A stretch of 64,000 bases of DNA from JAICQM01 sp963781555 (GTDB lineage Bacteria; Chloroflexota; Limnocylindria; QHBO01). The position numbers and the translations under genes were made by a program. Location: NCBI GenBank assembly GCA_963781555.1, contig CAWAGB010000003.1, positions 124,001 through 188,000 of the forward strand, read 5' to 3'. Of the stretch, positions 24,916-33,916 are shown one piece after another. Below the pieces are notes generated by a model that was given only the letters and a program-made list of their open reading frames with translations, searched no databases and was not told where the DNA came from. Position 1 is the first letter of the stretch. Each line of letters opens with the position of its first letter.

Positions 24916-25180
24916 ATGCCCTCCCCGCCTGATCTGGTCGCGCAGTTCACCGCCGTCACCGACCGCCTGATCACCGCTGCGCCCGACGCCAGCCGCCGCA
25001 AGATGTTCGGCTACCCGGCCTGCTTCGCGGGCGGGCACCTCGTGACCAGCCTCCACGAGGACCGCTGGATCGTGCGCCTCCCGGAGGCCGACATCGCCGA
25101 GCTGGCCGGCCTCGGCGGCATGCCGTTCGAACCGATGGCCGGGCGCCCCATGCGCGGCTTCATGGCGCTTCCCGATGGCA
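24916..25180 (+). CDS. TfoX N-terminal domain protein, truncated at the assembly join
   Basis: Starts MPSPPDLVAQF and holds SRRKMFGYPACFAGGH, HLVTSLHEDRWIVRLPE and MAGRPMRGFMALP, the TfoX/Sxy N-terminal domain pattern. After GFMALPDG the frame no longer resembles the family, which should continue with a helix of about 25 residues. The sequence then turns into aspS on the other strand, so this gene is cut by the join. An in-frame ATG at 24895 is an alternative start. Confidence 0.75.
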
Positions 25181-25187
25181 TCCGGAT

Positions 25188-25559
25188 CCGCAGGTCGTCG
25201 CCGCCGTCGGTGTCGTCTTCGATGAGGAAGGGCGGCAGCTTGGCGGGGTTCAGAATTTCGACGCTTGAAGGGCGAATTTCGATACCGCCGGTGGGCATTT
25301 TGTCGTTTTTGGAGTAACGCTCGGCTACGGTGCCGGTCACGCTCAGCACAAACTCGCGGCCGAGGTGGCGGGCGGTTTCGCGCACGGCTTCGGCTTCCAC
25401 GCCTTCTTCGAGGGTGATTTGGGTGAGGCCGTACCGGTCGCGCAGGTCAATCCAGAGAATGGCGCCTTTGTCGCGGGTGCGCTGCACCCAGCCGCAAAGC
25501 GTAACGGTTTGACCAATGTGTTCGGGGCGAAGCTCGCCGCAGGTGTGGGTACGTAGCAT
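25188..25559 (-). CDS. aspS: Aspartyl-tRNA synthetase, N-terminal fragment cut at the join
   Basis: Start MLRTHTCGELRPEHIGQ at 25559, then the OB-fold anticodon-binding domain (VTLCGWVQRTRDKGAILW, IDLRDRYGLTQI) and LPPFLIEDDTDGGDDLR. In every AspRS this is followed by a motif such as YRYLDLRR and the class II catalytic core, which is missing; only about 124 of about 585 residues remain. The lower GC and style match the downstream Hymenobacter-like DNA. Confidence 0.93.
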
Positions 25560-25735
25560 GAACCGCAGATTTAACGGATTGTAACAGATTCGAGACGGAT
25601 TATTTGGGGTTCCGCCCTTTGGGTGCGAAGGTAACCACTGGGCCGCCGGGGCGGAAACGCAAACTTTGGTACGGGATATGCAAAGGCCGAATGGCAATCG
25701 TGCGTTCCTTTGTCTCTCCATCCCCTTCATTGTTC

Positions 25736-26196
25736 ATGAAACTCCTTCCCTCCTTCGCCCTCGCTGCGGCGCTCCTGTTTGCCGGCGCGGCCCAGGCCCA
25801 AACCAAAGTCAAAACCAAAACCAAGTCGGACGTGTCGGGCAGAGATGAAATCCAAGGGCACGGCCGGCGCCGTCACGCTCGACGGCCCCATCAAGCGCGT
25901 CGAAACGCTCTCGGGCATCGACGTGTACCCCACGCCCAACTCCAACGAGCATTCTGCTCAGCTTCACCCAGCAGTTCACCAAGCCCGGCACGCTGGTGAT
26001 GACGGACTACAAGAACAAAGTCGTGTACCAAACCGAGCTGGACCCCGCCAACAACACCGGCGCCCCGGTAGACCTGGGCAAGATTCCGGCCGGCACCTAC
26101 CTGGTGGAAGCCAAAACCGGCAACTACGTGTACTGGAAGAAGGTGCGCATCAAGTACCCCAGCCGCCCGCCGCTAGGCTGCCCGTTTTCCCTTTAA
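25736..26196 (+). CDS. Small secreted protein, frameshifted
   Basis: Start MKLLPSFALAAALLFAG with signal peptide cleavage near AQA. The mature part read through two frameshifts (near 25,845 and 25,960) contains GTAGAVTLDGPIKRVE and VYQTELDPANN, ending KTGNYVYWKKVRIKYPSR. Short beta-rich periplasmic domain with TYLVEA; possibly a secreted T9SS-style surface piece, but no family recognised. Frameshifts look like base-calling errors. Confidence 0.6.
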
Positions 26197-26293
26197 GAAC
26201 GTCATGCTGAGCTAGCCGAAGCATCTCTACCGCAGTAGTAATCTATTTACTGCTGCGGTAGCGACGCTTCGGCAAGCTCAGCATGACGTTCTT
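26195..26293. repeat. Long interspersed inverted repeat, copy 1
   Basis: About 40-base near-perfect arms (AAGAACGTCATGCTGAGC start, mirrored at GCTCAGCATGACGTTCTT) around a short AT-rich loop. It is directly after the stop of the secreted protein. A related element is at 30,513-30,608, so this is a family of dispersed palindromic elements, and could also act as a transcription end. Confidence 0.75.
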
Positions 26294-26322
26294 TGTTATC
26301 GTTTCTATGCCCGTTCCCTGCT

Positions 26323-26866
26323 ATGAAAATCCTCCCCCTTTTTGCTGTTGCTTTTGGGACTTGCTGGCCTTCGCCCCCAAGCCCAAGCTCACGACCAAGC
26401 TCGGCACGGGCCTGACGGTGGGGGTGCCCGCCGCGTTTCCGCCCTGCCCGACGACGGCATTGCCGTGAAATACCCGTCGCCGCGCAAGCCGGTGGCCGTG
26501 TACACCAACCCCAGCGGCCGGGTCGACTACAGCGTGGCCGTGCGCCCCACCACCTTCGAGAGCATGGACTACGGCGTGCTGCTCAAGATTTACAAGGCCA
26601 GCATCCAGCGCCTCTACACCAAGGTGGAGTTTCTCAAGGAAGACATCCGCACCGTAAACGGGCGCGATTTCATGTACTTTGAATTTGTCTCGACCGTGGC
26701 CGACACCCGCCGCGCCAACCAACTGGCCCCCATCAAAGGTACCAGGCCGTGCAGTACGCCATTCAGGGCCAGCAATTGTACGTTTTACTTCGTGGCCCCC
26801 GCCGAAGAGCAGGCCCAGTGGCGGCCCACCGCCCAGGCCGTGATGAATGCCATTGAGCTGAAGTAA
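26323..26866 (+). CDS. Small exported protein, frameshifted
   Basis: Start MKILPLFAVA at 26323; after a frame change the signal peptide continues LLLLGLAGLRPQAQA. The mature part includes PDDGIAVKYPSPRKPV, RTVNGRDFMYFEFVSTV and FVAPAEEQAQWRPTAQ. At least three single-base shifts occur, one near 26,735. The protein is about 180 residues with no recognised family; the end AQAVMNAIELK is clean. Confidence 0.6.
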
Positions 26867-26886
26867 ACTGGCCGCGAATCCCGCCC

Positions 26887-27320
26887 ATGCAACCGACGCC
26901 TATTTCATGCTCCAGGCCCTGGCCGAGGCCGGAAGGCCCTGGCGGCCGATGAAATTCCCATCGGCGCGGTGGTGGTGTTTGAGAAGCAGATCATCGGGCG
27001 GGGCCACAACCAGACCGAGCAGCTGCGCGACGTGACGGCCCACGCCGAGATGCTGGCCCTGACGGCCGCCGCCAATTATCTGGGCAACAAATACCTGGCC
27101 GACTGCACGCTCTACGTCACCATTGAGCCCTGCGTGATGTGCGCCGGGCGCCAGCTACTGGGCCCAGCTGGGGCCGTGGTGTTCGGTGCCGACGAGCCCA
27201 AAGTGGGCTTCCGGCGGCACGGGCAGCTGCTGCACCCGCGCACCCAGCTGCGGGGCGGCGTGCGGCCGACGGAGTGCGCCGGCGCTGATGCAGGAATTTT
27301 TCAATTTAAAGCGGAAATAA
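26887..27320 (+). CDS. tadA: tRNA-specific adenosine deaminase
   Basis: Zinc deaminase motifs TAHAEMLAL (HAE) and PCVMCAG (PCxxC) are intact, with EIPIGAVVV before them and the C-terminal MQEFFNLKRK when one shift near 27,285 is repaired. TadA converts A34 of tRNA-Arg(ACG) to inosine. A second shift lies near 26,930 in the N-terminal helix. The length about 145 residues fits. It is followed by superoxide dismutase. Confidence 0.88.
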
Positions 27321-27431
27321 CACTACTTTTGAACCTGCGCAGCCGGCTGGTCGTCAACCATGGCTCGCAGTTGGGCTGTTTCATACCTGCTGCATTTCTC
27401 TCACACTCCAACACCCAAAACACCTGCACTT

Positions 27432-28045
27432 ATGGCTTTCGAACTCCCCAAACTCCCCTACGCCTACGATGCCCTGGAACCCACTTTGACGCGCAGACGA
27501 TGGAAATCCACCACAGCAAGCACCACCAGGCCTACGTGACCAACCTGAACAACGCCATTGCCGGCACCGAGATGGAAAACCAGTCCATCGAGGAAATCAT
27601 GCACAACATTGCCAAGGCCCCGGCGGCCGTGCGCAACAACGGCGGCGGCCACTACAACCACTCCCTGTTCTGGACCATCCTGTCGCCCAACGGCGGCGGC
27701 CAGCCCACCGGCGCCGTGGGCGAGGCCATCACCAAGGCGTTCGGCAACTACGACAAGTTCAAGGAGGAATTCACCAAGGCCGCCACCACGCGCTTCGGCT
27801 CGGGCTGGGCGTGGCTGTGCAAGCAGGCCGACGGCTCGGTGCAAATCTGCTCCACGCCCAACCAGGACAACCCGCTGATGCCCGACTCGGGCTGCAAGGG
27901 CCTGCCCGTGCTCGGCCTCGACGTGTGGGAGCACGCCTACTACCTCAAGTACCAGAACCGCCGGCCCGACTACATCGCCGCGTTCTTCAACCTCATCAAC
28001 TGGGACGAGGTGAACAGGCGCTTCGCCGAAGCCACCCCCATGTAA
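27432..28045 (+). CDS. sodA: Superoxide dismutase, Fe/Mn family
   Basis: About 204 residues. ATG 27432 gives MAFELPKLPYAYDALEP; a missing C near 27,480 shifts the frame, after which HFDAQTMEIHHSKHHQAYV continues. Metal ligands His27, His in NHSLFW, and DVWEHAYYLKYQNRR are present. The enzyme disproportionates superoxide in the cytosol. The Met-Gly pattern near the active site fits the Mn/cambialistic group. A hairpin terminator follows. Confidence 0.93.
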
Positions 28046-28083
28046 ATTATCAGCACGCCGGGCAATCCGGGCGTAGCTGCTGC

Positions 28084-28120
28084 AAAAGGCCCGTTCCACG
28101 TTGTGGGGCGGGTCTTTTTT
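28084..28120 (+). terminator. Terminator after superoxide dismutase
   Basis: Hairpin with arms AAAGGCCCG and CGGGTCTTT around a loop, followed by a T-run. Confidence 0.7.
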
Positions 28121-28255
28121 CATTTTCGGCTCGGGCCTCGGGGTGGTCACAAGCACTAATATGCCAGGGAGCGAAACAATTCGTGTACGTACCCGGTTTA
28201 AGGACGCGTTTCATTCATCAGATGCTGCTACTCACGCACGGCGGCTCATTCCTCT

Positions 28256-29376
28256 ATGTCAAAGAAAACTTTTCAACCCGCCAGCTGGGTTCGCTAACCT
28301 TAACCAACCACGTGGTGATGGCACCGCTCACCCGCAGCCGCGCCCTGGGCAACGTGCCCAACGAGCTGATGGCCGAGTACTACCGCCAGCGCGCCACGGC
28401 CGGCCTCATCATCACGGAAGGCACCTCGCCCTCGGCCGATGGCCTGGGCTACGCCCGCATTCCGGGTTTGTTCAACCAGGAGCACGTCACCAACTGGCAG
28501 CGCATCACCGAGACCGTGCACCACCACGGCGGCCACATTTTCATTCAGCTGATGCACGCCGGCCGCATTGCCCACACCCTCAACCTGCCCGAGGGCTCGG
28601 AGGTGCTGGCCCCATCGGCCATTAAGGCCAAGGGCGAGATGTGGACCGACCAGGAGCAGCTGCTGGACCACACCGAGCCCCGCGAAATGCGGGCCGAGGA
28701 GCTGGCCCGCCTGCGCGACGAGTACGTGCAAAGCGCCAAGCTGGCCCTGGAAGCTGGTTTCGACGGCGTGGAAGTACACAGCGCCAACGGCTACCTGCTC
28801 TCGCAGTTCCTGAACCCGCACAGCAACCAGCGCACCGACCAGTACGGCGGCAGCGTGGAGAACCGCGCCCGCTTCGTGCTGGAAGTGGCCCGCGGCGTGG
28901 CCGAGGCCATCGGCCCCGAGCGCACCGGCATTCGCCTCTCGCCCTGGGGCACCGACGCCGACATGCCGCACTACCCCGAGATGGACGAAACCTACGCCTA
29001 CCTGGCCGAAGAGCTGCAGAAAATTGGCCTGGTGTACGTGCACCTCGTGGACCACTCCAGCATGGGTGCCCCCGCCGTACCCGCCGAAACGGTGGCCACC
29101 ATCCGCAAGAAATTCACCAACACCCTCATTCTGAGCGGCGGCTACACCACCGTGGAGCGCATTGAAGACGCCTTGGAGAACGGCCACGCCGACCTCGTCG
29201 CCATCGGCAAGCCCTTCATTTCGAACCCCGACCTAGTGGAGCGCCTCAAAACCGGCGCCGAGCTCGCTCCCCTCGACCCCGATACCTTGTATACCCCCGG
29301 CCCCGAGGGCTACATCGACTACCCCACGGCCGACGGCCAGCCCGCCGGCACGTTTTCGCCCAGCTACCAGGCCTAA
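28256..29376 (+). CDS. Old Yellow Enzyme-family flavin ene-reductase
   Basis: ATG 28256 begins MSKKTFQPAS and one shift near 28,290 leads into LGSLTLTNHVVMAPLTRSRA. The TIM barrel has FMN and substrate marks: APLTRSR, QLMHAGRIAH, GFDGVEVHSANGYLLSQFL, RTDQYGGS and LSGGYT. It reduces activated C=C bonds with NAD(P)H and FMN. About 373 residues; the family is 350 to 380. It is followed by a strong two-way terminator. Confidence 0.9.
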
Positions 29377-29390
29377 CGCTTTGTAGTTAA

Positions 29391-29446
29391 GTCCACACGT
29401 AAAGAGCCCCGGTCTTCACAGGCCGGGGCTCTTTACGTGTGGACTT
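29391..29446. terminator. Strong bidirectional terminator
   Basis: A long perfect hairpin (stem about 24 bp, GTCCACACGTAAAGAGCCCC and its mirror), with AGTT/TTTTTTC tails on both sides. It separates the ene-reductase from the opposite-strand regulator gene. Confidence 0.85.
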
Positions 29447-29507
29447 TAGTTTTTTCAGGATTATCAGGACCGGCGCGTACACTTCCTGCTCCCTTATAAG
29501 CAGGTAC

Positions 29508-29807
29508 TCAACCGCCGGGCTTGAGGTAGCGCTGCAAGTCGGCCACGTATTTTTCGAAAGCCGCCACGCCCACCAGCGTAATGGCACAGCGCGTGAGCGG
29601 GTAGCTGCCGTTCATCTCGCGGGTCACGGTGAGGTAGTTGGCTTCTTTCAGCTTGCCCAGCTGCACGCTCAGGTTGCCGGCGGTGGCCCCGGTTTTTTCT
29701 TTGAGAAAATTGAATTCGGCCTCCCGTACGCTCAGCAGCAGGCTCATCACCGCCAGCCGCAGCTGCGAGTGCAGCAGCGGGTCGAGGTCGCTAAACGGCG
29801 CGGCCAC
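29508..29807 (-). CDS. Winged-helix transcriptional regulator (HTH_34-like)
   Basis: A 99-residue regulator beginning at a GTG at 29807 (VAAPFSDLDPLLHSQLRLAV). The fold AVMSLLLSVREAEFNFLKEK, TAGNLSVQLGKLKEANYL and ENxTRC-type wing matches short winged-helix regulators that often sit with a membrane protein gene. Its start overlaps the end of the upstream membrane gene by 17 bases, implying translational coupling. Effector unknown. Confidence 0.8.
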   Translation of the reverse strand: MAAPFSDLDPLLHSQLRLAVMSLLLSVREAEFNFLKEKTGATAGNLSVQLGKLKEANYLTVTREMNGSYPLTRCAITLVGVAAFEKYVADLQRYLKPGG

Positions 29808-30387
29808 GGCGGTATTGGTTTCGGAGCAGGTGCCCCGGAATGATGTAAGATACAATCAGTGCCAAGGCCAGCAGGAGCATCAACTCCGGGCCTTGCACCC
29901 AAAACGCGGCGCCGGCTAGCACCCAGGCCGCCACCCCGCCCCACAGCAACGGCGAGAACCGAAGCGCCCCCCCCGTTACGAACGTGCCCAGCCCGTAGAG
30001 GGCAATGAAGAGAATGTACCCTGGCTGGTAGCCAAACACGACCATGATGCTGAAGGCAAACGCCATGGCCACGCCCATGGCCGTCCAGAGGTAGCGCATG
30101 AAGCTGCCCACGGCGCTCACCGCGCCGGCCTGGCGCTTGCCCAGCCGCACATGGTAGAGCAGCGAGCCCACTGCGGCCAGCGGCATCAGCACGGCCCACG
30201 GCCACCACGCCGGGCCGTAGCCGGTTTGTTGCAAAGCGTAGCTGCTCAGTGCGGCCACAGCCACCACCCAGCCCCACCACAGCAGGTCGAAGGAGTTGTC
30301 GCTCAGGTCTTGTTTGGCAGCCTGAATCATTTGCTGGATGATTTGCAGGCTTTCGGTGCCGGTCAGGGGCTTGTCGGTGGCTTCCAT
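29791..30387 (-). CDS. Membrane protein coupled to the winged-helix regulator
   Basis: 198 residues from ATG 30387 (MEATDKPLTGTESLQII). An amphipathic N-terminal helix is followed by six hydrophobic segments (for example WWGWVVAVAALSSYAL, LLWGGVAAWVLAGAAFWV and LMLLLALALIVSYIIPG). Such genes commonly pair with a small winged-helix regulator. Function unknown; a sensory or anti-regulator role is inferred. Confidence 0.7.
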   Translation of the reverse strand: MEATDKPLTGTESLQIIQQMIQAAKQDLSDNSFDLLWWGWVVAVAALSSYALQQTGYGPAWWPWAVLMPLAAVGSLLYHVRLGKRQAGAVSAVGSFMRYLWTAMGVAMAFAFSIMVVFGYQPGYILFIALYGLGTFVTGGALRFSPLLWGGVAAWVLAGAAFWVQGPELMLLLALALIVSYIIPGHLLRNQYRRGRAV

Positions 30388-30512
30388 GGATGCAGAAATG
30401 AATGAGGTGAATAATAAATCAAATGTAAAGTAGTTTATATTATAAATCAAATCATGTTGCAAACTTTTTTATCAGATTTTTTTTTTGTTGGCCTTATCTG
30501 AGAATAATTGCC

Positions 30513-30608
30513 CGTCATGCCGAGCGTAGCCGGGGCACCTCGCGAGCAGCGGTCCCTCATCGGTGCAACAGGTAGAGCGAGCTGCCCCGGGTGCGCTCGG
30601 CACGACGG
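30513..30608. repeat. Long interspersed inverted repeat, copy 2
   Basis: Arms starting CGTCATGCCGAGCG and mirrored CGCTCGGCACGACG, about 30 to 35 bases each with a few mismatches, related to the element at 26,195. It lies in the 380-base intergenic region upstream of the nucleoside transporter gene. No gene is seen in this gap; an AT-rich stretch lies near 30,440-30,490. Confidence 0.65.
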
Positions 30609-30697
30609 CCTTGGGGCGGCTTTTTGGCTTGCGTGAGGTTTTCGGATAGGCCTGGGCTCTGAGGCGTCGGGGTGTCTGGTTCGCCCGCGGCGGTTCG

Positions 30698-30730
30698 TTG
30701 GGTTTGCTGGCACGATGCCGTGTATCTTTA
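30698..30730 (+). promoter_or_regulatory. Weak candidate Bacteroidota promoter for the nucleoside transporter
   Basis: TATCTTTA (30723-30730) resembles the -7 element TAnnTTTG, with TTG at 30698-30700 upstream, spacing 22. The last base of the motif is not G, so it is a weak call. Confidence 0.3.
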
Positions 30731-30767
30731 ACACCAAAACTCCCCCTTCCTTTTATTCTGACTCCGC

Positions 30768-32051
30768 ATGAATACCAAGTTGCGCCTCATCATACTGAGT
30801 TTCCTACAATTCTTTATCTGGGGCTCCTGGTTGATAACGATTGGGGCGTATTGGTTTCAGACGAAAGAGTGGTCGGGGACGCAGTTTGGGGCCATTTTTT
30901 CGACCATGGGCATTGCGTCCATCTTCATGCCCTCGCTCATGGGCATCGTGGCCGATAAGTACGTGAACGCGGAGAAACTCTACGGCATCCTGCACATTCT
31001 GGGCGGTGTCACCCTGTGTACCATTCCGTTGGTCGACGACCCCGGCGTGTTCTTTTGGGTCATTCTGCTGAACATGATATTCTACATGCCCACGCTGTCG
31101 CTGTCCATCGCGGTGTCGTTTTCGGTGCTCAAAACCCAGGCCCTCGACGTGGTGAAGGACTACCCGCCCATTCGCGTGTGGGGCACCATTGGCTTCATTG
31201 TGGCCATGTGGACGGTGAGTTTGCTGGGCATCGAGAAATCGGCCAGCCAGTTTTACGTGGCCGCCGGCGCGGCCTTTGTGCTGGGCATCTACTCCTTCAC
31301 GCTGCCCAAGTGCCCGCCCCAGTCCACCAACACGTCCAGCCAGGGCTTGCTGGAAGTACTGGGCCTCAAGTCGTTTGCCATTTTGCGCGACCGTAAAATG
31401 CTCACCTTTTTCCTGTTTGCGCTATTGCTGGGGGCCGCGTTGCAGCTCACCAACGCCTACGGCGACACCTTCCTGCACGATTTCGACAAGACCCCGGCCT
31501 ACCGCGACACGCTTACCGTGAAGTACCCGGCCATCATCATGTCCATCTCGCAGATTTCGGAGACGCTGTTTATTCTGGCCATTCCGTTTTTCCTGCGCCG
31601 CTTCGGTATCAAGCAGGTCATGCTATTCAGCATGATTGCCTGGGTGCTGCGCTTCGGGCTGTTTGCCTACGGCAACCCCGGCGAGGGCCTCTGGATGATT
31701 ATTGTTTCCTGCATCGTGTACGGCATGGCGTTCGACTTCTTCAACATCTCCGGCTCGCTGTTCGTCGAAACCCAAACCCAGCCCAGCATTCGGGCTAGCG
31801 CGCAAGGCTTGTTTATGATGATGACCAACGGCTTCGGGGCCGTGCTGGGCAGTTCGCTGAGCGGCGTCATCATTCAGGAATACTTCACCGACGCCGGCGG
31901 CGCCAAGGACTGGCAGGGCATCTGGCTCACGTTTGCCGCCTATGCGCTGGCCATTGCCGTGCTGTTTATCATCTTTTTCAAGCACACCCACAGCACCGAG
32001 CCCGTGGAAGAAGCCCAGCCCGAAGGCTTGCTTTCGGTGGAACAAGCCTAG
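30768..32051 (+). CDS. Nucleoside:H+ symporter (NupG/XapB family)
   Basis: An intact 427-residue MFS permease with twelve helices. MNTKLRLIILSFLQFFIWGSW at the N-terminus, and GIVADKYVNAEKLYGILHILG after helix 2, are the characteristic start of NupG-like transporters that import nucleosides with protons. RVWGTIGFI and YGMAFDFFNISGS are in the later family motifs. It ends with an acidic tail (EPVEEAQPEG). It is one of the few long genes without any frameshift here. Confidence 0.9.
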   Translation: MNTKLRLIILSFLQFFIWGSWLITIGAYWFQTKEWSGTQFGAIFSTMGIASIFMPSLMGIVADKYVNAEKLYGILHILGGVTLCTIPLVDDPGVFFWVILLNMIFYMPTLSLSIAVSFSVLKTQALDVVKDYPPIRVWGTIGFIVAMWTVSLLGIEKSASQFYVAAGAAFVLGIYSFTLPKCPPQSTNTSSQGLLEVLGLKSFAILRDRKMLTFFLFALLLGAALQLTNAYGDTFLHDFDKTPAYRDTLTVKYPAIIMSISQISETLFILAIPFFLRRFGIKQVMLFSMIAWVLRFGLFAYGNPGEGLWMIIVSCIVYGMAFDFFNISGSLFVETQTQPSIRASAQGLFMMMTNGFGAVLGSSLSGVIIQEYFTDAGGAKDWQGIWLTFAAYALAIAVLFIIFFKHTHSTEPVEEAQPEGLLSVEQA

Positions 32052-32101
32052 CGCACCCCAGCGGCGCGCTGCTGCGGCTGCCGTTGTACCCCTGCTACTA
32101 C

Positions 32102-32131
32102 AAAAAGCCCCGCCATTCGCGGGGCTTTTTT
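32102..32131 (+). terminator. Terminator after the nucleoside transporter
   Basis: Perfect hairpin AAAAAGCCCCGC / GCGGGGCTTTTTT with a short loop and T-run, 50 bases past the stop. Confidence 0.8.
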
Positions 32132-32280
32132 ATGGGGCTGCCCTTGCCCTTGGTGCTGGCAGCATAGCCCAGGCCGTTGGATTGGATGCAATACGCCTTG
32201 TAGTCAGCAAGTAAGCAAGTAAGCTGAAGCGGTTGCTTTCCCGGCGGTAACGTGTATTTTTGAGTTTGACAGCATACGGC

Positions 32281-33381
32281 ATGAAGAAACCCTTGCCACC
32301 AGTGGCACCCCCCAACCTTTCTCAAACCTTCGAGCGCGACGGCTATTTCCAACCCGTTTCCTGGTTTTACGCGGCGTTTGGCGTGCTGCCGCGCCGCGAG
32401 ATTTACCAGTTGGCCAGCGCCGAGTCGCGGCAAACCGTGCTCACCGCGCTGGCCAAGACCCACGACCTGGAGGCCTGCACCGTGGCCCATGCCGTGTATC
32501 TCGACAAGAAGGGCAAAGCGCCCGACATCAGCCATTACGCCCTGAACCTGGCGCCGCACCTGCTGCTCTGGTTCTACGAGCGCGGCACCTACGGCGACCG
32601 CGCCGGCCAGCTGTTCTTCTCCCCCCAAACCGACCCCCAGCAGCTGGCGCTGGCCCAGGCGCTGCTGGTGGCCGAGCTGGACACCGGCAAGCTGGAGCAC
32701 GACCGCATTCAGGTGCTGCGGCTGGCTTTCGGCGAGCTGGAGTTTTCGCCGCTGCCCATCAAAATCCCCGCCCTGGACCTGGCCCTCAACTACAACGACG
32801 ACCTGCTGCCGGCCCACGACGCCATTCTCAAGCGCCTGCAGCAGCCCGACGACAAGGGCATCATCATTCTGCACGGCCCGCCCGGCACCGGCAAAACCAG
32901 CTACATCCGCCACCTCTGCGGCCTCACCGACAAGCCCAAGCTATTCATTCCGCCCAACCTGGCCACCCGCATCGCCGACCCGGAGTTCATCAACCTGCTG
33001 CACGACAACACCAACTCCATCCTGCTCATCGAGGACGCCGAGGAGCTGCTGGCCAAGCGCGACGGCTACGGCGGCAACGCCGTGAGCAACCTGCTGAACC
33101 TCTCCGACGGCCTGCTCTCCGACGGCTTCCACATCCAGATTATCTGCACCTTCAACGCCGAGCTGGCCCGCATCGACAAGGCCCTGCTGCGCAAGGGCCG
33201 CCTCATTGCCTCCTACCGCTTCGAGGCCCTGGAGATTGAAAAAGCCCAGGCCCTGGCCACCAGCCTGGGCCAAACCGAACCCGTGCTGGAGCCCACTGCT
33301 CTGGCCGACATTTATAACCGCGACAAAACCGACTTCATCAGCGAAGCCAAGACGCCCGGCCGAATCGGTTTCAGCCGCTGA
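32281..33381 (+). CDS. AAA+ ATPase (BCS1/FtsH-like core)
   Basis: An intact 366-residue protein. The N-terminal half has no recognised domain and includes SWFYAAFGVLPRREIY and HYALNLAPHLLLWFYERGTY. The AAA core has Walker A HGPPGTGKTSYIR (residues 198-210), Walker B ILLIEDAEELL (about 249) and an Arg-finger-type RKGRLIASYRFE. The substrate is unknown, the architecture is common in Bacteroidota as a stand-alone ATPase. A convergent terminator separates it from ndk. Confidence 0.85.
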   Translation: MKKPLPPVAPPNLSQTFERDGYFQPVSWFYAAFGVLPRREIYQLASAESRQTVLTALAKTHDLEACTVAHAVYLDKKGKAPDISHYALNLAPHLLLWFYERGTYGDRAGQLFFSPQTDPQQLALAQALLVAELDTGKLEHDRIQVLRLAFGELEFSPLPIKIPALDLALNYNDDLLPAHDAILKRLQQPDDKGIIILHGPPGTGKTSYIRHLCGLTDKPKLFIPPNLATRIADPEFINLLHDNTNSILLIEDAEELLAKRDGYGGNAVSNLLNLSDGLLSDGFHIQIICTFNAELARIDKALLRKGRLIASYRFEALEIEKAQALATSLGQTEPVLEPTALADIYNRDKTDFISEAKTPGRIGFSR

Positions 33382-33432
33382 ACGGAGGCTCGTCGATACA
33401 AAATTGGTACAAAAAAAGTACGTCTTTGGCAC

Positions 33433-33476
33433 AAAGAAAAAGCCCGCTCTGCAGTGCGCAGAGCGGGCTTTTTCTT
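33433..33476. terminator. Shared terminator between the AAA gene and ndk
   Basis: Hairpin AAGCCCGCTCTGC / GCAGAGCGGGCTT with poly-A and poly-T flanks, so it serves both converging genes. Confidence 0.85.
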
Positions 33477-33505
33477 GTAAAAGCGCAAGGTAATGCGCTT
33501 TATGC

Positions 33506-33916
33506 TTACTTCGAGCCGAAGAAGAAATCAGCTTCGATTTGGGCGTTCTCATCGGAGTCGGAGCCGTGCACGGCGTTGGCTTCGATGCTCTTGGCGTACT
33601 TCTTCCGGATGGTGCCGTCGGCCGCCTGGGCGGGGTTGGTAGCGCCGATGAGGGTGCGGAAATCAGCTACGGCGTTGTCTTTCTCCAGCACGGCAGCCAC
33701 GATGGGGCCGCTCGACATGTACTTCACCAGGTCGTTGTAGAAAGGACGCTCGGCGTGCACGGCGTAGAACTGGCCCGCGCGCTCGGCGGTGAGGTTGATT
33801 TTCTGGAGTTCCACAATGCGGAAGCCGCCTTCTTCCATCATGTGCAGGATGCCACCGATGTGGTTTTCCTGTACGGCGTCGGGCTTAATCATCGTGAATG
33901 TGCGGTTGGTGGCCAT
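33506..33916 (-). CDS. ndk: Nucleoside-diphosphate kinase
   Basis: An intact 136-residue NDK that transfers phosphate between NTPs and NDPs via His117 in NAVHGSDS. TFTMIKPDAV at the start and SGPIVAAVLEKDNAV mark the family. Length is typical. Confidence 0.96.
   Translation of the reverse strand: MATNRTFTMIKPDAVQENHIGGILHMMEEGGFRIVELQKINLTAERAGQFYAVHAERPFYNDLVKYMSSGPIVAAVLEKDNAVADFRTLIGATNPAQAADGTIRKKYAKSIEANAVHGSDSDENAQIEADFFFGSK

Noticed and set aside
24736..25317. A 193-codon plus-strand frame extending the TfoX protein past the join.
   Set aside because: The residues after about 25,180 are antisense to aspS and no longer match the family.
25011..25730. A 239-codon minus-strand frame crossing the join that looks like one protein.
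   Set aside because: Only its middle is AspRS; the last part is the antisense of the TfoX gene and the first part is upstream of the real ATG.
30440..30490. AT-rich tract with T-run as an attachment or origin site.
   Set aside because: It has no DnaA boxes or repeats; probably the upstream region of the membrane gene.
32281..33381. Reading the AAA ATPase as part of a defence or conflict system.
   Set aside because: No nuclease, effector or partner genes are adjacent; both neighbours are housekeeping.
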